Assembly: GCF_000442255.1 (NCBI RefSeq)
Contig: NZ_KE557273.1
Coordinates: 87,905-151,904, forward strand
DNA length: 64,000 bases
Direction of reading: 5' to 3'
From: Salipiger mucosus DSM 16094
GTDB taxonomy: Bacteria > Pseudomonadota > Alphaproteobacteria > Rhodobacterales > Rhodobacteraceae
The translations under genes were made by a program, and so were the position numbers. This document shows, piece by piece, positions 7,355-16,613 of the stretch (the first letter of the stretch is position 1; every line of letters starts with the position of its first letter). The notes below the pieces were generated by a model that searched no databases, was not told the origin of the DNA, and was given only the letters and a program-made list of their open reading frames with translations.

Positions 7355-7912
7355 TCAATCGGCTTCGAGCAGGGTGACGGTGGTGTCGCCGTAGCGGCGC
7401 GTGTCGAGGGGGGTGAACCCCTCGGGCGCGGCCTGGGGCGCGTTTTCCTCCCAGACGACGAGGGCGCCCGGGGCGATCCAGCCCGCCGGGCGCGCGGCGG
7501 TCAGCGCCTTGGCGCCGAGGTCGCGGCCATAGGGCGGGTCGAGGAAGACCAGCGTGCAGGGCGTCTCGGCCGGGGGCAGGCGGGTCGCGTCACGGGCGAT
7601 CACGCGGCAGCGGTCGGCGCAGCCCAGCAGGCGGATGTTCTCGCGCAGCAGCGCCTGGGCCTTGCGGCCCTCGTCGACGAAGGTGGCCTGCGTGGCGCCG
7701 CGCGAGAGCGCCTCGAGCCCCAGCGCGCCGGTGCCGGCGAAGAGGTCGAGCACCCGCGCCTGCGTGAAGGGATCGCCGAACCGGCCGCCCGCGAGCATGT
7801 TGAAGAGCGCCTCGCGCACGCGGTCGGTGGTGGGGCGCAGGTGGGCGCGGGGATCGCCCTTGCCCACGGATGCGAGCGCGCGGCCGCGCCAGTCTCCGGC
7901 GACGATCCTCAC
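7355..7912 (-). CDS. rsmD: 16S rRNA (guanine(966)-N(2))-methyltransferase RsmD
   Basis: A 185-residue SAM-dependent methyltransferase of typical RsmD length. It opens MRIVAGDWRGRALAS, has TTDRVREALFNML, the SAM-binding loop VLDLFAGTGALGLEALSRGA and the catalytic LVFLDPPYG motif used by N2-guanine and N6-adenine methylases. It methylates G966 in the small ribosomal subunit. The start is GTG and overlaps the stop of the upstream flavoprotein gene (GTGA), so the two are translationally coupled. Confidence 0.94.
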   Translation of the reverse strand: MRIVAGDWRGRALASVGKGDPRAHLRPTTDRVREALFNMLAGGRFGDPFTQARVLDLFAGTGALGLEALSRGATQATFVDEGRKAQALLRENIRLLGCADRCRVIARDATRLPPAETPCTLVFLDPPYGRDLGAKALTAARPAGWIAPGALVVWEENAPQAAPEGFTPLDTRRYGDTTVTLLEAD

Positions 7913-9117
7913 GCCTTCAGCAGCGCCTTGAGGTCGCCGTCCGGGTCGGCCACGGCCTCGGGCGCGGGGGACTTGCCGGCCTCGATCAGGCGCTTGCCGA
8001 CCATGTAGGCGCGCGGGTCGTTCATGGCGTCGAGCGCGAGGAGCCTGTCGCCGGCGTAATACCAGTGCGAGCGCGCGGCGCCGCCGTCGCGCACCACGAC
8101 CCGGTCGTAGCCGGTGTTGAGTCCGGCGATCTGCAGCTTGACGTCGTACTGGTCGGACCAGAACCAGGGTTTTGCCGTGTAGGGCTTGTCGGCGCCCATG
8201 ATGTTGTCGGCGACCGCCTCGGCCATGTCGATGGCGTTGCCGACGCTTTCCAGCCGGATGCGCTCGCCCTGCCAGGGGAAGGAGGCGCAGTCGCCCGCGG
8301 CCCAGACCTGCGGGTCCGAGGTGCGGCCCCGGTCGTCGGTGCGGATGCCGTTCTCGATGTCGAGGCCGGCGGTCTCGGCCAGGGCGATCTCGGGCAGGAT
8401 GCCCGCGCCGACGATGACGAAGTCGACCTCGAGGCTGCTGCCGTCGGTCAGCTCGGCGCCGGTGACGCGGCCCCCGGTGCCGGTGAGACGGCCGAGGCCC
8501 ACGCCCTCGCGCAGGGTGACGCCGTGGCCCGCGTGCAGCTCGCGGAAATACTCGGACGTCTCGGGCGAGGCGACGCGCTGCAGGATGCGCTCGGCCATCT
8601 CGACCAGCGTGACTTCGAGCCCGAGCTTGGCGGCCACGGCCGCGGCCTCGAGCCCGATGTAGCCGCCGCCGACGATCAGCACCCGCGCACCGGGTGCGAA
8701 GCGGGCGCGCATGGCATCGACGTCGGCGATGGTGCGGACGGTGACCACGCCCTCGAGATCGCCGCCCACGGAGGCCGGGAGCTGCCGAGGTGTGGCGCCG
8801 GTGCAGAAGACGAGGTCGTCGTAGGAAATTTCTCGGCCGGCGGCGATGACGGTCCGTGCCTTGCGGTCGACCGCGATGGCCGGATCGCCGGTCACCAGCT
8901 CGATGCCCTGCTCGTCGTAGAAGGCCTCGGGGCGCAGGAACAGGCGCTCGCGGGCCATGTCGCCCAGCAGGTAGGCCTTGGAGAGCGGCGGGCGCTGGTA
9001 GGGCGGTGCGGGCTCGGCGCCGACGAGGGTGATGCCGCCCTCGAACCCCTTGGCGCGAAGCCGTGCCGTCAGCGAGGCGCCGGCCTGTCCGGCCCCGATC
9101 ACCACCACGTCGCCCAT
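7909..9117 (-). CDS. FAD-dependent ferredoxin/rubredoxin reductase-like oxidoreductase
   Basis: A 402-residue two-dinucleotide-binding-domain flavoprotein. FAD-binding loop VVVIGAGQAGASLTARLR at the N-terminus; NAD(P)H-binding loop VLIVGGGYIGLEAAAVAAKL near residue 150; second FAD contact VWAAGDCASF. The PPYQRPPLSKAYLLGD segment is typical of reductases that feed ferredoxins to cytochrome P450 or ring-hydroxylating oxygenases (rhodocoxin/putidaredoxin reductase type). No ferredoxin or P450 gene is adjacent, so the partner is unknown. Divergent from the peroxiredoxin gene with an 89-base shared upstream region. Confidence 0.88.
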   Translation of the reverse strand: MGDVVVIGAGQAGASLTARLRAKGFEGGITLVGAEPAPPYQRPPLSKAYLLGDMARERLFLRPEAFYDEQGIELVTGDPAIAVDRKARTVIAAGREISYDDLVFCTGATPRQLPASVGGDLEGVVTVRTIADVDAMRARFAPGARVLIVGGGYIGLEAAAVAAKLGLEVTLVEMAERILQRVASPETSEYFRELHAGHGVTLREGVGLGRLTGTGGRVTGAELTDGSSLEVDFVIVGAGILPEIALAETAGLDIENGIRTDDRGRTSDPQVWAAGDCASFPWQGERIRLESVGNAIDMAEAVADNIMGADKPYTAKPWFWSDQYDVKLQIAGLNTGYDRVVVRDGGAARSHWYYAGDRLLALDAMNDPRAYMVGKRLIEAGKSPAPEAVADPDGDLKALLKA

Positions 9118-9206
9118 GCCTGTCTCCTCCCGTTTTTCTCGTTGGCCATGCTCGCGCGCAGCCTATATCCCGGGGCAGAGAAAAGGCAATCGAGGGAGAT
9201 CAGGAC

Positions 9207-9695
9207 ATGGCACTCACAACCGGCGACACGCTGCCCGACGCGACCCTGCTGCAGATGGGCGAGAACGGCCCGGAGCAGGTGAAGCTTTCCGACAAGACCG
9301 CGGGCCGCAAGGTGGTCCTTTTCGCGGTGCCGGGCGCCTTCACGCCGACCTGCCACTCGGCGCATGTGCCGAGCTTCATCCGCACCAAGGACGGCTTTGC
9401 CGACAAGGGCGTGGACGAGATCATCTGCGTGTCGGTGAACGACGCCTTCGTGATGCAGGCCTGGGGCGATGCCACCGGCGCGAACGAGGCGGGCATCACC
9501 ATGCTGGGCGACCCGGAGGCCGAGTTCACCAAGGCGATCGACATGGACTTCACCGCGCCGCCGGTGGGCCTCATCGCGCGGTCCAAGCGCTATGCCATGC
9601 TGGTCGAGGACGGCAAGGTCACGCTGCTGCATGCCGAGGAGAGCCCCGGCGAGTGCGAGATCTCGGCCGGCGAGTCGCTGCTCGAGGCGATGTGA
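9207..9695 (+). CDS. Prx5-type peroxiredoxin
   Basis: A 162-residue cytoplasmic thiol peroxidase. The peroxidatic Cys49 lies in VPGAFTPTCHSAHVPSF, the defining motif of the Prx5 subfamily. It reduces hydrogen and organic peroxides, probably using glutathione/glutaredoxin or thioredoxin as donor (family knowledge). ATG 9207 is preceded by AGGGAG at a suitable distance. A large composite hairpin follows the stop. Confidence 0.93.
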   Translation: MALTTGDTLPDATLLQMGENGPEQVKLSDKTAGRKVVLFAVPGAFTPTCHSAHVPSFIRTKDGFADKGVDEIICVSVNDAFVMQAWGDATGANEAGITMLGDPEAEFTKAIDMDFTAPPVGLIARSKRYAMLVEDGKVTLLHAEESPGECEISAGESLLEAM

Positions 9696-9701
9696 TCGGG
9701 C

Positions 9702-9746
9702 GGCGGCCGGGTCGGATCCCTACGAGGGAGCTTGGTCCCGGCCGCC
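9702..9746. terminator. composite hairpin between convergent peroxiredoxin and phhB-like genes
   Basis: GGCGGCCGGG (9702-9711) pairs perfectly with CCCGGCCGCC (9737-9746), and inside the loop TCCCT (9717-9721) pairs with AGGGA (9725-9729). No T-run follows, so it is a strong structure but not a classical intrinsic terminator. The position between convergent stops suggests bidirectional 3'-end formation. Confidence 0.6.
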
Positions 9747-9762
9747 ACCGCGACGCGCCCTG

Positions 9763-10053
9763 TCAGAGCGCGTCGAATTTCCGGGCGAGCTTGGCGTCGA
9801 GCGACGACAGGCCGCCCACGTCATGCGTCGACAGCGTGACCTCGACGGTGTTGTAGACGTTGAACCACTCGGGGTGGTGATCCCATTTCTCGGCCCAGAT
9901 GGCCGCGCGGGTCATCCAGGAAAAGGCGTCCGCGAAATCGTCGAACTTGAAGGTCTTGTGGATCGCGTCGCGGCCCTCGACCATCTCCCAGCCGCTGTCG
10001 AACAGCGGGGCCAGCATGGTCTCGCGGGCGGTGTCCGAAAGCTTTTCCGTCAT
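9763..10053 (-). CDS. 4a-hydroxytetrahydrobiopterin (pterin-4a-carbinolamine) dehydratase
   Basis: A 96-residue PhhB/DCoH-type protein starting at ATG 10053. It has the family core: [20 protein letters not shown], then [20 protein letters not shown] with the active-site His-His pair, and a THDVGGLS segment. It recycles carbinolamine pterin formed by aromatic amino acid hydroxylases; in bacteria without a nearby phenylalanine hydroxylase it may serve other pterin roles. It overlaps the upstream COG3146 gene in an ATGA, so they are co-translated. Confidence 0.94.
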   Translation of the reverse strand: MTEKLSDTARETMLAPLFDSGWEMVEGRDAIHKTFKFDDFADAFSWMTRAAIWAEKWDHHPEWFNVYNTVEVTLSTHDVGGLSSLDAKLARKFDAL

Positions 10054-11249
10054 TCCTGCTCCTCTCTGTGTTCCTTGCGGAAGGGGCCGTAGGCGGTGAG
10101 GATCTCGATCTCCTCGTCCACGGCCTCCCGCTCGGCCTGAAGGTAGCGCGCGACAGCGTCGGAAAACCCCTTGTCTGCCATCCAGTGCAGGCTGTGCGTC
10201 GGGGCCGGCATGTATCCGCGCGCCAGCTTGTGTTCGCCCTGCGCGCCCGCCTCGACGCGGTCCAGCCCGTGCGCGATGGCGAAGTCGATGGCGCGGTAGT
10301 AGCAGGCCTCGAAGTGCAGGCAGGGGTGGTCCTCGACGCAGCCCCAGTAGCGCCCGAAGAGCGCCTCGCGCCCGATGAAGTTGAGCGCGCCCGCGACCTC
10401 CTCTCCGTCGCGCGAGCACATAACCAGCGCGATGTGGTCGCGCAGCGTCTCGTGGGCGATCTCGAAGAACTGGCGTGTCAGGTAGGGCGAGCCCCACTTG
10501 CGGGCGCCGGTGTCCTGGTAGAAGCGCCAGAAGGCGTCCCAGTGCTCGGGTTCGATCTCGTCGCCGGTCAGCGTGCGGATCTCGCCGCCGAAGGCATTGG
10601 CGCGCTGGCGCTCCTTGCGGACGTTCTTGCGCTTGCGCGAGGAGAGCGTCGCGAGGAAGGCGTCGAAGTCGGCATAGCCGCGGTTGACCCAGTGAAACTG
10701 CTGCGTGGTGCGGCGCAGCAGGCCGATCTGTTCGCCCGCGACGGCCTCGTCCTCGGTGCAGAAGGTGGCGTGCAGCGAGGAGACGCCGTTCTCGGCCGCG
10801 AACTGCACCGCGCCCTGCAGCAGCGCCGAAAGGCCGGTTGTCTCGTGCCCGGGCCTGGTGAGAAAACGCCGTCCGGTCGCCGGAGTGAAGGGCACGGCGA
10901 TCTGCAGCTTGGGATAGTAGTCGCCGCCCGCGCGTTCGTAGGCATGGGCCCAGGAGTGGTCGAAGATGTATTCGCCCTGGCTGTGGCCCTTGGCATAAAG
11001 CGGTGCGACAGCGATGACCTCGCCGTGGCGTTCGGCCGAGAGGTAGCGGGGCTCCCAGCCCGTGCCGGGGCCGACCGAGCCCGATTCCTCGAGCGCATGC
11101 AGGAAACGCCAGGTCGTGAAGGGATCCCGCGGGCGGCCGCCATCGGCGGTCTCGGGACAGGCGCAGGCATCCCAGACCTCGGGGGCGATCTGGTCGAGCG
11201 ACGTGAGAATGTTGATGGCGATCGTGTCGCCCGGGCTCTGGTCGGTCAT
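10050..11249 (-). CDS. COG3146 GNAT-like protein (peptidogalycan biosysnthesis/recognition type)
   Basis: A 399-residue protein of the family annotated as GNAT/peptidogalycan biosynthesis. Recognisable stretches are [20 protein letters not shown], the basic [13 protein letters not shown] segment, and near the C-terminus [20 protein letters not shown] followed by [14 protein letters not shown]. The fold is related to FemAB/GNAT enzymes that use aminoacyl-tRNA or acyl-CoA; the actual substrate is not known. It heads a two-gene unit with the pterin dehydratase gene. Confidence 0.85.
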   Translation of the reverse strand: MTDQSPGDTIAINILTSLDQIAPEVWDACACPETADGGRPRDPFTTWRFLHALEESGSVGPGTGWEPRYLSAERHGEVIAVAPLYAKGHSQGEYIFDHSWAHAYERAGGDYYPKLQIAVPFTPATGRRFLTRPGHETTGLSALLQGAVQFAAENGVSSLHATFCTEDEAVAGEQIGLLRRTTQQFHWVNRGYADFDAFLATLSSRKRKNVRKERQRANAFGGEIRTLTGDEIEPEHWDAFWRFYQDTGARKWGSPYLTRQFFEIAHETLRDHIALVMCSRDGEEVAGALNFIGREALFGRYWGCVEDHPCLHFEACYYRAIDFAIAHGLDRVEAGAQGEHKLARGYMPAPTHSLHWMADKGFSDAVARYLQAEREAVDEEIEILTAYGPFRKEHREEQE

Positions 11250-11293
11250 GGCGGGTGTCCTGCGTCAGATACTTGGGACGCGCGGCGCGGGGA

Positions 11294-12049
11294 TCAAGCC
11301 GCGTAGCCCTCGAAGGTCACGTTCCGGGCAATCTGCCGCGCCTGTGCCTCCTCTTCGGCCGAGCGGACCGTCCAGCAGAGCACCGCGAGGCCGGCGTCCT
11401 GCAACTCGGTCACGCGGGGATGGTCCAGTTCGCGCCACTGGTGGCTGATGAAGCAGGCGCCGGTGCGCCCGGCGTCGGAGATGGCGCGCAGGTGGGCGCG
11501 CGTCGTCTCGTCAAGCTGAGGCCAGTGCAGGGCATCGAAGCCGCAGGTGGTCAGTCCGCGCGGGAGGTCGGGCAGGCGGCTGGCGAGGGCCGCGACCGAA
11601 TGCGGGTTGAAGGACATCAGCGCCACCGGGCCGTGGTAGCCCGAAAGCGCAGCGGCGGTGGCGTCCTCCAGCGTGCCGGTCTCGGGGCCGAGCCGGCCGG
11701 TCTGGTCCTTGAGTTCGATCTGCAGCGGGGCGCGCCCGTCGACCAGTTCCAGCACCTCGGCCAGCGTCGGGATGCCCTCGTCGCCGTGGCGCAGCGGGGT
11801 CGCGGCCAGCTCCTCCGCGCTGCGGGCGGAGATCGGGCCGCGCGCCCCGGTCAGGCGGTCGAGCTCGTCGTCGTGAAAGACCATCGCCACGCCGTCGGAC
11901 GAGAGCTGCAGGTCGATCTCGATGCCGTAGCCGCCCGCGATCGCCGCGCGGATCGCGGCGCGCGAGTTCTCGGGCCGGCCCGCGCCCGTGTCGTGCAGCG
12001 CACGGTGGGCGATGGGCCGGTCCAGGAAGGCGCGGGGCAACTCCGTCAC
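11294..12049 (-). CDS. glycerophosphodiester phosphodiesterase family protein
   Basis: A 251-residue GDPD TIM-barrel protein, GTG start. The catalytic His and metal site are seen in [20 protein letters not shown] (HR...xEN) and [20 protein letters not shown] (ExD then HD). No signal peptide is visible, so it is probably cytoplasmic. It hydrolyses glycerophosphodiesters from phospholipid turnover to glycerol 3-phosphate and an alcohol. The start is a few bases after the RidA stop, suggesting an operon. Confidence 0.92.
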   Translation of the reverse strand: MTELPRAFLDRPIAHRALHDTGAGRPENSRAAIRAAIAGGYGIEIDLQLSSDGVAMVFHDDELDRLTGARGPISARSAEELAATPLRHGDEGIPTLAEVLELVDGRAPLQIELKDQTGRLGPETGTLEDATAAALSGYHGPVALMSFNPHSVAALASRLPDLPRGLTTCGFDALHWPQLDETTRAHLRAISDAGRTGACFISHQWRELDHPRVTELQDAGLAVLCWTVRSAEEEAQARQIARNVTFEGYAA

Positions 12050-12053
12050 GGGC

Positions 12054-12515
12054 TCAGGCGATCTCGAAGATGCCTTCGATCTCGACCGCGACGCCCATCG
12101 GCAGGGCCGCCGCCGAGACGGCCGAGCGCGAGTGCTTGCCGGCGTCGCCCAGCAGCGCGACCAGCAGGTCCGAGGCGCCGTTGACGACCTGCGGCTGCTC
12201 GGTGAAATCGCCCGTCGAGTTGACGAAGCCGGTCAGCTTGACCACGCGCTTGAGGCGCGACAGGTCGTTGCCGCAGGCGGCGCGGACCTGTGCCAGCAGG
12301 CCCAGGGCGCAGGTCTCGGCCGCCTTGGCGCCGGCGGCAGTGTCCATGTCGGCGCCGAGCTTGCCCTTGATGAGGCCATCGGCCGACTGGCTGACCTGCC
12401 CCGAGACGAACAGCGTGCTGCCGGTCTGGACGTAGGGCACGTAGTTGGCGGCCGGGGCGGGCGCCGCGGGCAGTGTGAGATTCAGCTCCGCGAGGCGGCT
12501 TTCGATATCGCTCAT
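12054..12515 (-). CDS. RidA (YjgF/UK114) family protein
   Basis: A 153-residue member of the longer RidA subgroup. Typical features: NYVPYVQTGSTLFVSGQVS near the N-terminus, KRVVKLTGFVNSTGDFTEQP, and SRSAVSAAALPMGVAVEIEG, where the Arg occupies the place of the substrate-binding Arg of RidA deaminases. RidA proteins hydrolyse reactive enamine/imine intermediates from PLP enzymes. Whether this subgroup has the same activity is not certain. It is followed four bases after its stop by the GDPD start. Confidence 0.9.
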   Translation of the reverse strand: MSDIESRLAELNLTLPAAPAPAANYVPYVQTGSTLFVSGQVSQSADGLIKGKLGADMDTAAGAKAAETCALGLLAQVRAACGNDLSRLKRVVKLTGFVNSTGDFTEQPQVVNGASDLLVALLGDAGKHSRSAVSAAALPMGVAVEIEGIFEIA

Positions 12516-12582
12516 GGAATCCTCCGTTTTCGGTTGCGCGCACGCTAGACCCGCGCCCCGGCGAAGGGAATAGGCCGAAACG

Positions 12583-12613
12583 AAAAGAGCCCGCCAAGGG
12601 GGCGGGCTCTTTT
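12583..12613 (-). terminator. intrinsic terminator downstream of the HlyD-type adaptor gene
   Basis: A perfect 13-bp stem AAAAGAGCCCGCC (12583-12595)/GGCGGGCTCTTTT (12601-12613) with a 5-base loop, followed on the minus strand by a T-rich stretch. It ends transcription of the type I secretion genes (stop at 12634) before the RidA gene. Confidence 0.9.
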
Positions 12614-12633
12614 GATGTTCCGGGCCGAGCGCG

Positions 12634-13941
12634 TCAGCTCTCGCGGAAGGCCTTCGAGAAGTAGTCGGTGAAGGGCTTGACCAGGTAGGCGATCGGCGTG
12701 CGATCCGCGGTGCGCAGGAAGGCCTCGACCGGCATGCCGGGGATCAGGTTCACGTCCTCGGGCAGACGGTCGCGCTCGCCGTCGTTCAGGACGATCTCGG
12801 CGCGGTAGTAGCTGACCGAGGTGTCCTCGTCGGTGAAGGCGTCGGCCGAGATCTGCGTGACCGTGCCGAAAAGTTCGGGCGTGGTGCGCTGATCGAGCGC
12901 GGAAAAGCGCAGCGAGACCTCCTGCCCGGTGTGGATCTGATCGATGTGGATGGGCTCCACCTGCACCGAAATCACCAGCGGGCGGTCCTGCGGGACGAGG
13001 TAGAGCACCGGCTCTGCCGCGCGGATCACCGAGCGGGGGGTGAAGACCGTGAGGCCGTAGACCACGCCCGAGACGGGGGCGGTGATCTCGAGCCGCTTGA
13101 GCTGTTCGCGCAGGGCCTGGCGGCGTTCGACCAGTTCGCGCGAGCGGAACTGCATGTCGCGCAGCTCGGTGATGGCGGTCTCGCGGCGGCCGGTCTCGAG
13201 CTTGAGGGCCTCGATGTCCATCTCGGTGATGCGGCCCTCGGACTGGGCCTTCTGCGCGGTCAGCTCGCCCATGGTGCCCAAGAGGCTGGAGCGTTCGCGC
13301 TGCAGCGCCAGAACGCGGCTGGCCTGCGCCAGCCCGCGGTCGAGCAGCGACTGCTGGTCCGTCAGCTCTTCGCCGATCAGCGCCAACTGCTCGTCGAGCG
13401 CGTTCTGCTGCGACTCGATGCCCTCGACCTGGTTGGCGATCTGTTCGCTGCGCTTGGTCAGCTGGTCGACCTCGCGCCCCATCGAATCGAGCCGGGCGTG
13501 GAACAGGTTGCGCTGGCCCTCGACCAGTTCCGCGACCTCCTCGTTCTGCTCGGCCTCCTGCATAAGTTCCTCGGAGAAAACGATTTCCTCCTCGTCGTCG
13601 CGTTCCGCCTGCAGGCGGGCACGGCGGGCCATGAGCTCGAAGTACTCGGCCTCGACGATGTTCAGCTCGGACAGCAGGAGCGTGTCGTCTAGCCGGATCA
13701 GCACGTCGCCCTCGGCCACCTCGTCGCCCTCGTCGACGTTGATCTCGGCAACGACACCGCCGTCGGGGTGCTGCACGACCTGGCGATTCTGATCGACCTG
13801 GATCTGCCCCCCGGCGATGATCGCGCCCGAGATCTCGGTGGTGGCGGCCCAGGTGCCGAAGCCGCCCAGCAGCACCAGCAGCGCGAGGATGCCGACCATC
13901 ATCGGTGTGCGGGTGGTGAATTTCTTGTTGGCGTCGCTCAT
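12634..13941 (-). CDS. HlyD/PrtE-family type I secretion periplasmic adaptor
   Basis: A 435-residue membrane-fusion protein. ATG 13941 (MSDANKKFTTRTPMM) overlaps the ABC gene stop in an ATGA. One N-terminal TM helix (VGILALLVLLGGFGTWAATT) is followed by a lipoyl-like strand (GGVVAEINVDEGDEVAEGD), a long coiled coil (about residues 100-290, rich in Glu, Gln, Arg and Leu) and the second lipoyl half (APVSGVVYGL) with a beta-barrel domain. It would link the inner-membrane ABC exporter to a TolC-like outer-membrane channel, as in RTX protein secretion. No substrate gene or TolC is adjacent. Confidence 0.92.
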   Translation of the reverse strand: MSDANKKFTTRTPMMVGILALLVLLGGFGTWAATTEISGAIIAGGQIQVDQNRQVVQHPDGGVVAEINVDEGDEVAEGDVLIRLDDTLLLSELNIVEAEYFELMARRARLQAERDDEEEIVFSEELMQEAEQNEEVAELVEGQRNLFHARLDSMGREVDQLTKRSEQIANQVEGIESQQNALDEQLALIGEELTDQQSLLDRGLAQASRVLALQRERSSLLGTMGELTAQKAQSEGRITEMDIEALKLETGRRETAITELRDMQFRSRELVERRQALREQLKRLEITAPVSGVVYGLTVFTPRSVIRAAEPVLYLVPQDRPLVISVQVEPIHIDQIHTGQEVSLRFSALDQRTTPELFGTVTQISADAFTDEDTSVSYYRAEIVLNDGERDRLPEDVNLIPGMPVEAFLRTADRTPIAYLVKPFTDYFSKAFRES

Positions 13942-15668
13942 CTCACACCTCCCGGTCCGGCGTGCTTGCTGATCTGTTCGTGGTTCTTGACCATGTTGCG
14001 CAGCACCTCGTCCTTGGGGCCGAAGGCCGCGCGGGCGCCGCCCTCGAGCATGAGCAGCAGGTCGCATTCGCGGATCGCGGCGGGGCGGTGGGCCATGATG
14101 ATGACGGCCTTACCCTCGTCCTTGAAGCGCTTGATCGCGGCGTTGACCGCCTCGGAACCCTCGTTGTCGAGGTTCGAGTTCGGCTCGTCCAGTACGAGAA
14201 GTACGGGGTCTCCGTACATGGCGCGCGCCAGCCCGATGCGCTGCATCTGGCCGCCCGAGAGCCGTCCGCCGGCGGCGGTCACGCGGGTGTCGTAGCCGTT
14301 CGGCAGCTTGAGGATCATGTCGTGGGCATCGGCCTTGCGGGCGGCCTCGACGACCTTCTCGGCGTCGGGCTGGGCCGAGAGGCGGGCGATGTTCTCGGCG
14401 ATGGTGCCGTCGAAAAGCGTGACCCGCTGCGGCAGGTAGCCGATGTGGTCGCCAAGCGCGTCGCCGTACTGGTCGAGGGTGGCGCCGTCGAGGCGGATCT
14501 TGCCGCCCGCGGGGCGCCAGACGCCGGTGATGGCGCGGGCCAGCGTGGACTTGCCGGCGCCCGAACTGCCGATCACGCCCAGGGCCTGGCCCGGGTTCAG
14601 CGTGAAGGAGACGATGCGCAGCGCCGCCTGCTGTTCGCCCGGCGGCACGACCGTGGCCTGCTGCACCTCGAGCTTGGCGCGGGGACGCGGAAGTTCGGTC
14701 AGGGTGGGCTCGGGCGGCATCTCGGTCAGGAGCTGGGCGAGGTTGTCCCAGCCCTTGCGGGCACGCGTCACCAGCGGCCACTGGCCGATGGCCATCTCGA
14801 TGGGCGCGAGGGCGCGGCCCATCAGGATCGAGCCCGCGATCATCGCGCCCGGCGTCAGTTCGCCCTGCAGCACGAGGTAGGCGCCGAGACCCAGCATGGC
14901 CGACTGCAGCAGCAGGCGGAAGGTCTTGGTCATGACCGAGAAGGTGCCGGTGTAGTCGCTGCTGTGGATCTGGCCCGCCAGCGATTCCGAGCGCGCGACG
15001 TTCCAGCGGCGGAAGGCGTCGCGCCGCATGCCGAGGGCCTGCACCATCTCGGATTCCTGGCGGATCTGGTCCGAGGTCCGCTCGGCCGCCATCGTCGTGC
15101 GGTTCGAGTTGAGCGTGGGCTTGCGGCTGACGATCGTGTTGACGATCGTGATGACGATGAGGAGCCCGCCGCCGGTCATCGCGAGATAGCCCAGCCAGGG
15201 ATGGAAGATGAAGATCCCGACGATGAAGACCGGCGTCCAGGGAATGTCGAAGATCGACATCAGCACCGGCGAGGACATCAGCCGCTGCACCGACTCGAGG
15301 TCCTTGAGCCCGGTTTGCGCCAGTTCGTCGTTCTGCACTGCCGAGCGCCGCATCACCGCGTTGAAGACCCGCAGGTCGAGTGCCGACTGGAAGCGTGCGG
15401 CCACCCGCGCCATGACCCGCCCGCGGGCGTAGTCGAGCAGGCCCATCATGCCGTAGAGGAAGACGACCAGCACCGAGAGGGCGATCAGCGTCGCCTCGGA
15501 GCGCGAGCCGAGCACGCGGTCGTAGACCTGCAGCATGTAGAGGGGGCCGGTCAGCATCAGCAGGTTCACGAAGAAGCTGAAGATCGCGACGAACCAGTAA
15601 TACGGCCGGCTCTGCTTGCGTGCGGCGATCAATTCGTCGCGGCCGGCATCCTTATGTCTGTTTTGCAT
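13938..15668 (-). CDS. type I secretion system permease/ATPase, PrtD family
   Basis: A 576-residue half-size ABC exporter from ATG 15668 (MQNRHKDAGRDEL); TTG 15693-15695 upstream is possible but weaker. The transmembrane domain (about residues 20-300) opens with FVAIFSFFVNLLMLTGPLYMLQVYDRVL, shown here in two parts: FVAIFSFFVNLLMLTGPLYM and LQVYDRVL, the hallmark of PrtD/LapB-like exporters. The ATPase has Walker A GSSGAGKST, signature LSGGQMQRIGLARAM, Walker B LLVLDEPNSNLD and the H-loop IIMAHRP. It energises export of a C-terminally signalled protein, usually an RTX protein. Divergent from mlaA. Confidence 0.93.
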   Translation of the reverse strand: MQNRHKDAGRDELIAARKQSRPYYWFVAIFSFFVNLLMLTGPLYMLQVYDRVLGSRSEATLIALSVLVVFLYGMMGLLDYARGRVMARVAARFQSALDLRVFNAVMRRSAVQNDELAQTGLKDLESVQRLMSSPVLMSIFDIPWTPVFIVGIFIFHPWLGYLAMTGGGLLIVITIVNTIVSRKPTLNSNRTTMAAERTSDQIRQESEMVQALGMRRDAFRRWNVARSESLAGQIHSSDYTGTFSVMTKTFRLLLQSAMLGLGAYLVLQGELTPGAMIAGSILMGRALAPIEMAIGQWPLVTRARKGWDNLAQLLTEMPPEPTLTELPRPRAKLEVQQATVVPPGEQQAALRIVSFTLNPGQALGVIGSSGAGKSTLARAITGVWRPAGGKIRLDGATLDQYGDALGDHIGYLPQRVTLFDGTIAENIARLSAQPDAEKVVEAARKADAHDMILKLPNGYDTRVTAAGGRLSGGQMQRIGLARAMYGDPVLLVLDEPNSNLDNEGSEAVNAAIKRFKDEGKAVIIMAHRPAAIRECDLLLMLEGGARAAFGPKDEVLRNMVKNHEQISKHAGPGGVR

Positions 15669-15698
15669 GAGCGAGGTCCGCTCCTCTTGGGCCAATGC

Positions 15699-15717
15699 GT
15701 CTGTATTTGTAGCAGAC
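15699..15717. promoter_or_regulatory. GTCTG-N9-CAGAC inverted repeat upstream of the secretion operon
   Basis: GTCTG (15699-15703) and CAGAC (15713-15717) form a spaced inverted repeat in the 171-base region between the divergent secretion and mla operons, just upstream of the ABC exporter start. Spacing suits a dimeric regulator, but no family is recognised. Confidence 0.3.
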
Positions 15718-15839
15718 TATGCGCTATCGGTCTTCGGTGTCGCACGGGTGCCACGCAGAAAATGCGAAATGGGCGACCGCTTGGGTCTTCGACCGAATGG
15801 ATTTAATCAACGTCTGTACATCAACATCGGAAATTTCCA

Positions 15840-16613
15840 ATGACAATCGCAAGGCGGGAATACCCCACTCGGCGCCTGACCGCCGCCGCTGCCGGGGCCC
15901 TGTTTCTGGGGCTCGCGGCCTGCGCCACGCCGGGGCCCGGGGAGGCGCCCGACGGCGTCTATGACCCGCAGGAGCCGGCCAACCGCCGCGTGCATGCCTT
16001 TAACAAGCGCCTGGCCGAGCCGCTCTCGGGGGCGGGCGCCGGTGCCGGCGCGGTGCCCGGGCCGGTGCGGCAGGGCGTCGACAACCTTGCCGATACGCTG
16101 TCGCTGCCGCAGACCGTGGCCAACCAGCTGCTGCAGGGGCGGCTGGGACGCGCCTCGCGCAACTCGCTGCGCTTCACGGTGAATGCGACGCTGGGGCTCG
16201 CGGGGCTCTTCGACGTGGCCTCGGGGATGGGGCTGCCCGAGGACGAGAGCGATTTCGGCGAGACGCTGCACGTCTGGGGCTTTCCGGAGGGCGCCTACAT
16301 GGAGCTTCCGGTGATCGGCCCCTCGACCGAGCGGCACGCGGTGGGGCGCTTCGTGGATCTCTTCACCGACCCGGTGAGCCTCGCGCTGCCGCGGCCGGAT
16401 CGCTACTACGTGACCGGGGTGAAGGTGACGGACAAGGCGCTGAGCCTTGGCAAGTACGGCGATTCGATCGACGATGTGCTCTCGGGCAGCGCCGACAGCT
16501 ATGCGCAGCTGCGGCTGATCTACCTGCAGAACCGGCGTTTCGAGCTGGGAGAGGACAGCGGGGCGGACGAGTCCTATATCGACCCCGAGGCAATCGACAC
16601 GGAGGGATTCTGA
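15840..16613 (+). CDS. mlaA: MlaA (VacJ) outer-membrane phospholipid-transport lipoprotein
   Basis: A 257-residue lipoprotein: the signal peptide ends in the lipobox LAAC with Cys28 as the lipidation site. The mature part begins with the MlaA/VacJ signature YDPQEPANRRVHAFNKRLAEP and contains NSLRFTVNATLGLAGLFDVA and FGETLHVWGFPEGAYMELPV. MlaA removes phospholipids from the outer leaflet of the outer membrane and passes them to MlaC. No clear Shine-Dalgarno sequence precedes the ATG. The next gene, mlaC, overlaps it by one base (TGATG). Confidence 0.94.
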   Translation: MTIARREYPTRRLTAAAAGALFLGLAACATPGPGEAPDGVYDPQEPANRRVHAFNKRLAEPLSGAGAGAGAVPGPVRQGVDNLADTLSLPQTVANQLLQGRLGRASRNSLRFTVNATLGLAGLFDVASGMGLPEDESDFGETLHVWGFPEGAYMELPVIGPSTERHAVGRFVDLFTDPVSLALPRPDRYYVTGVKVTDKALSLGKYGDSIDDVLSGSADSYAQLRLIYLQNRRFELGEDSGADESYIDPEAIDTEGF

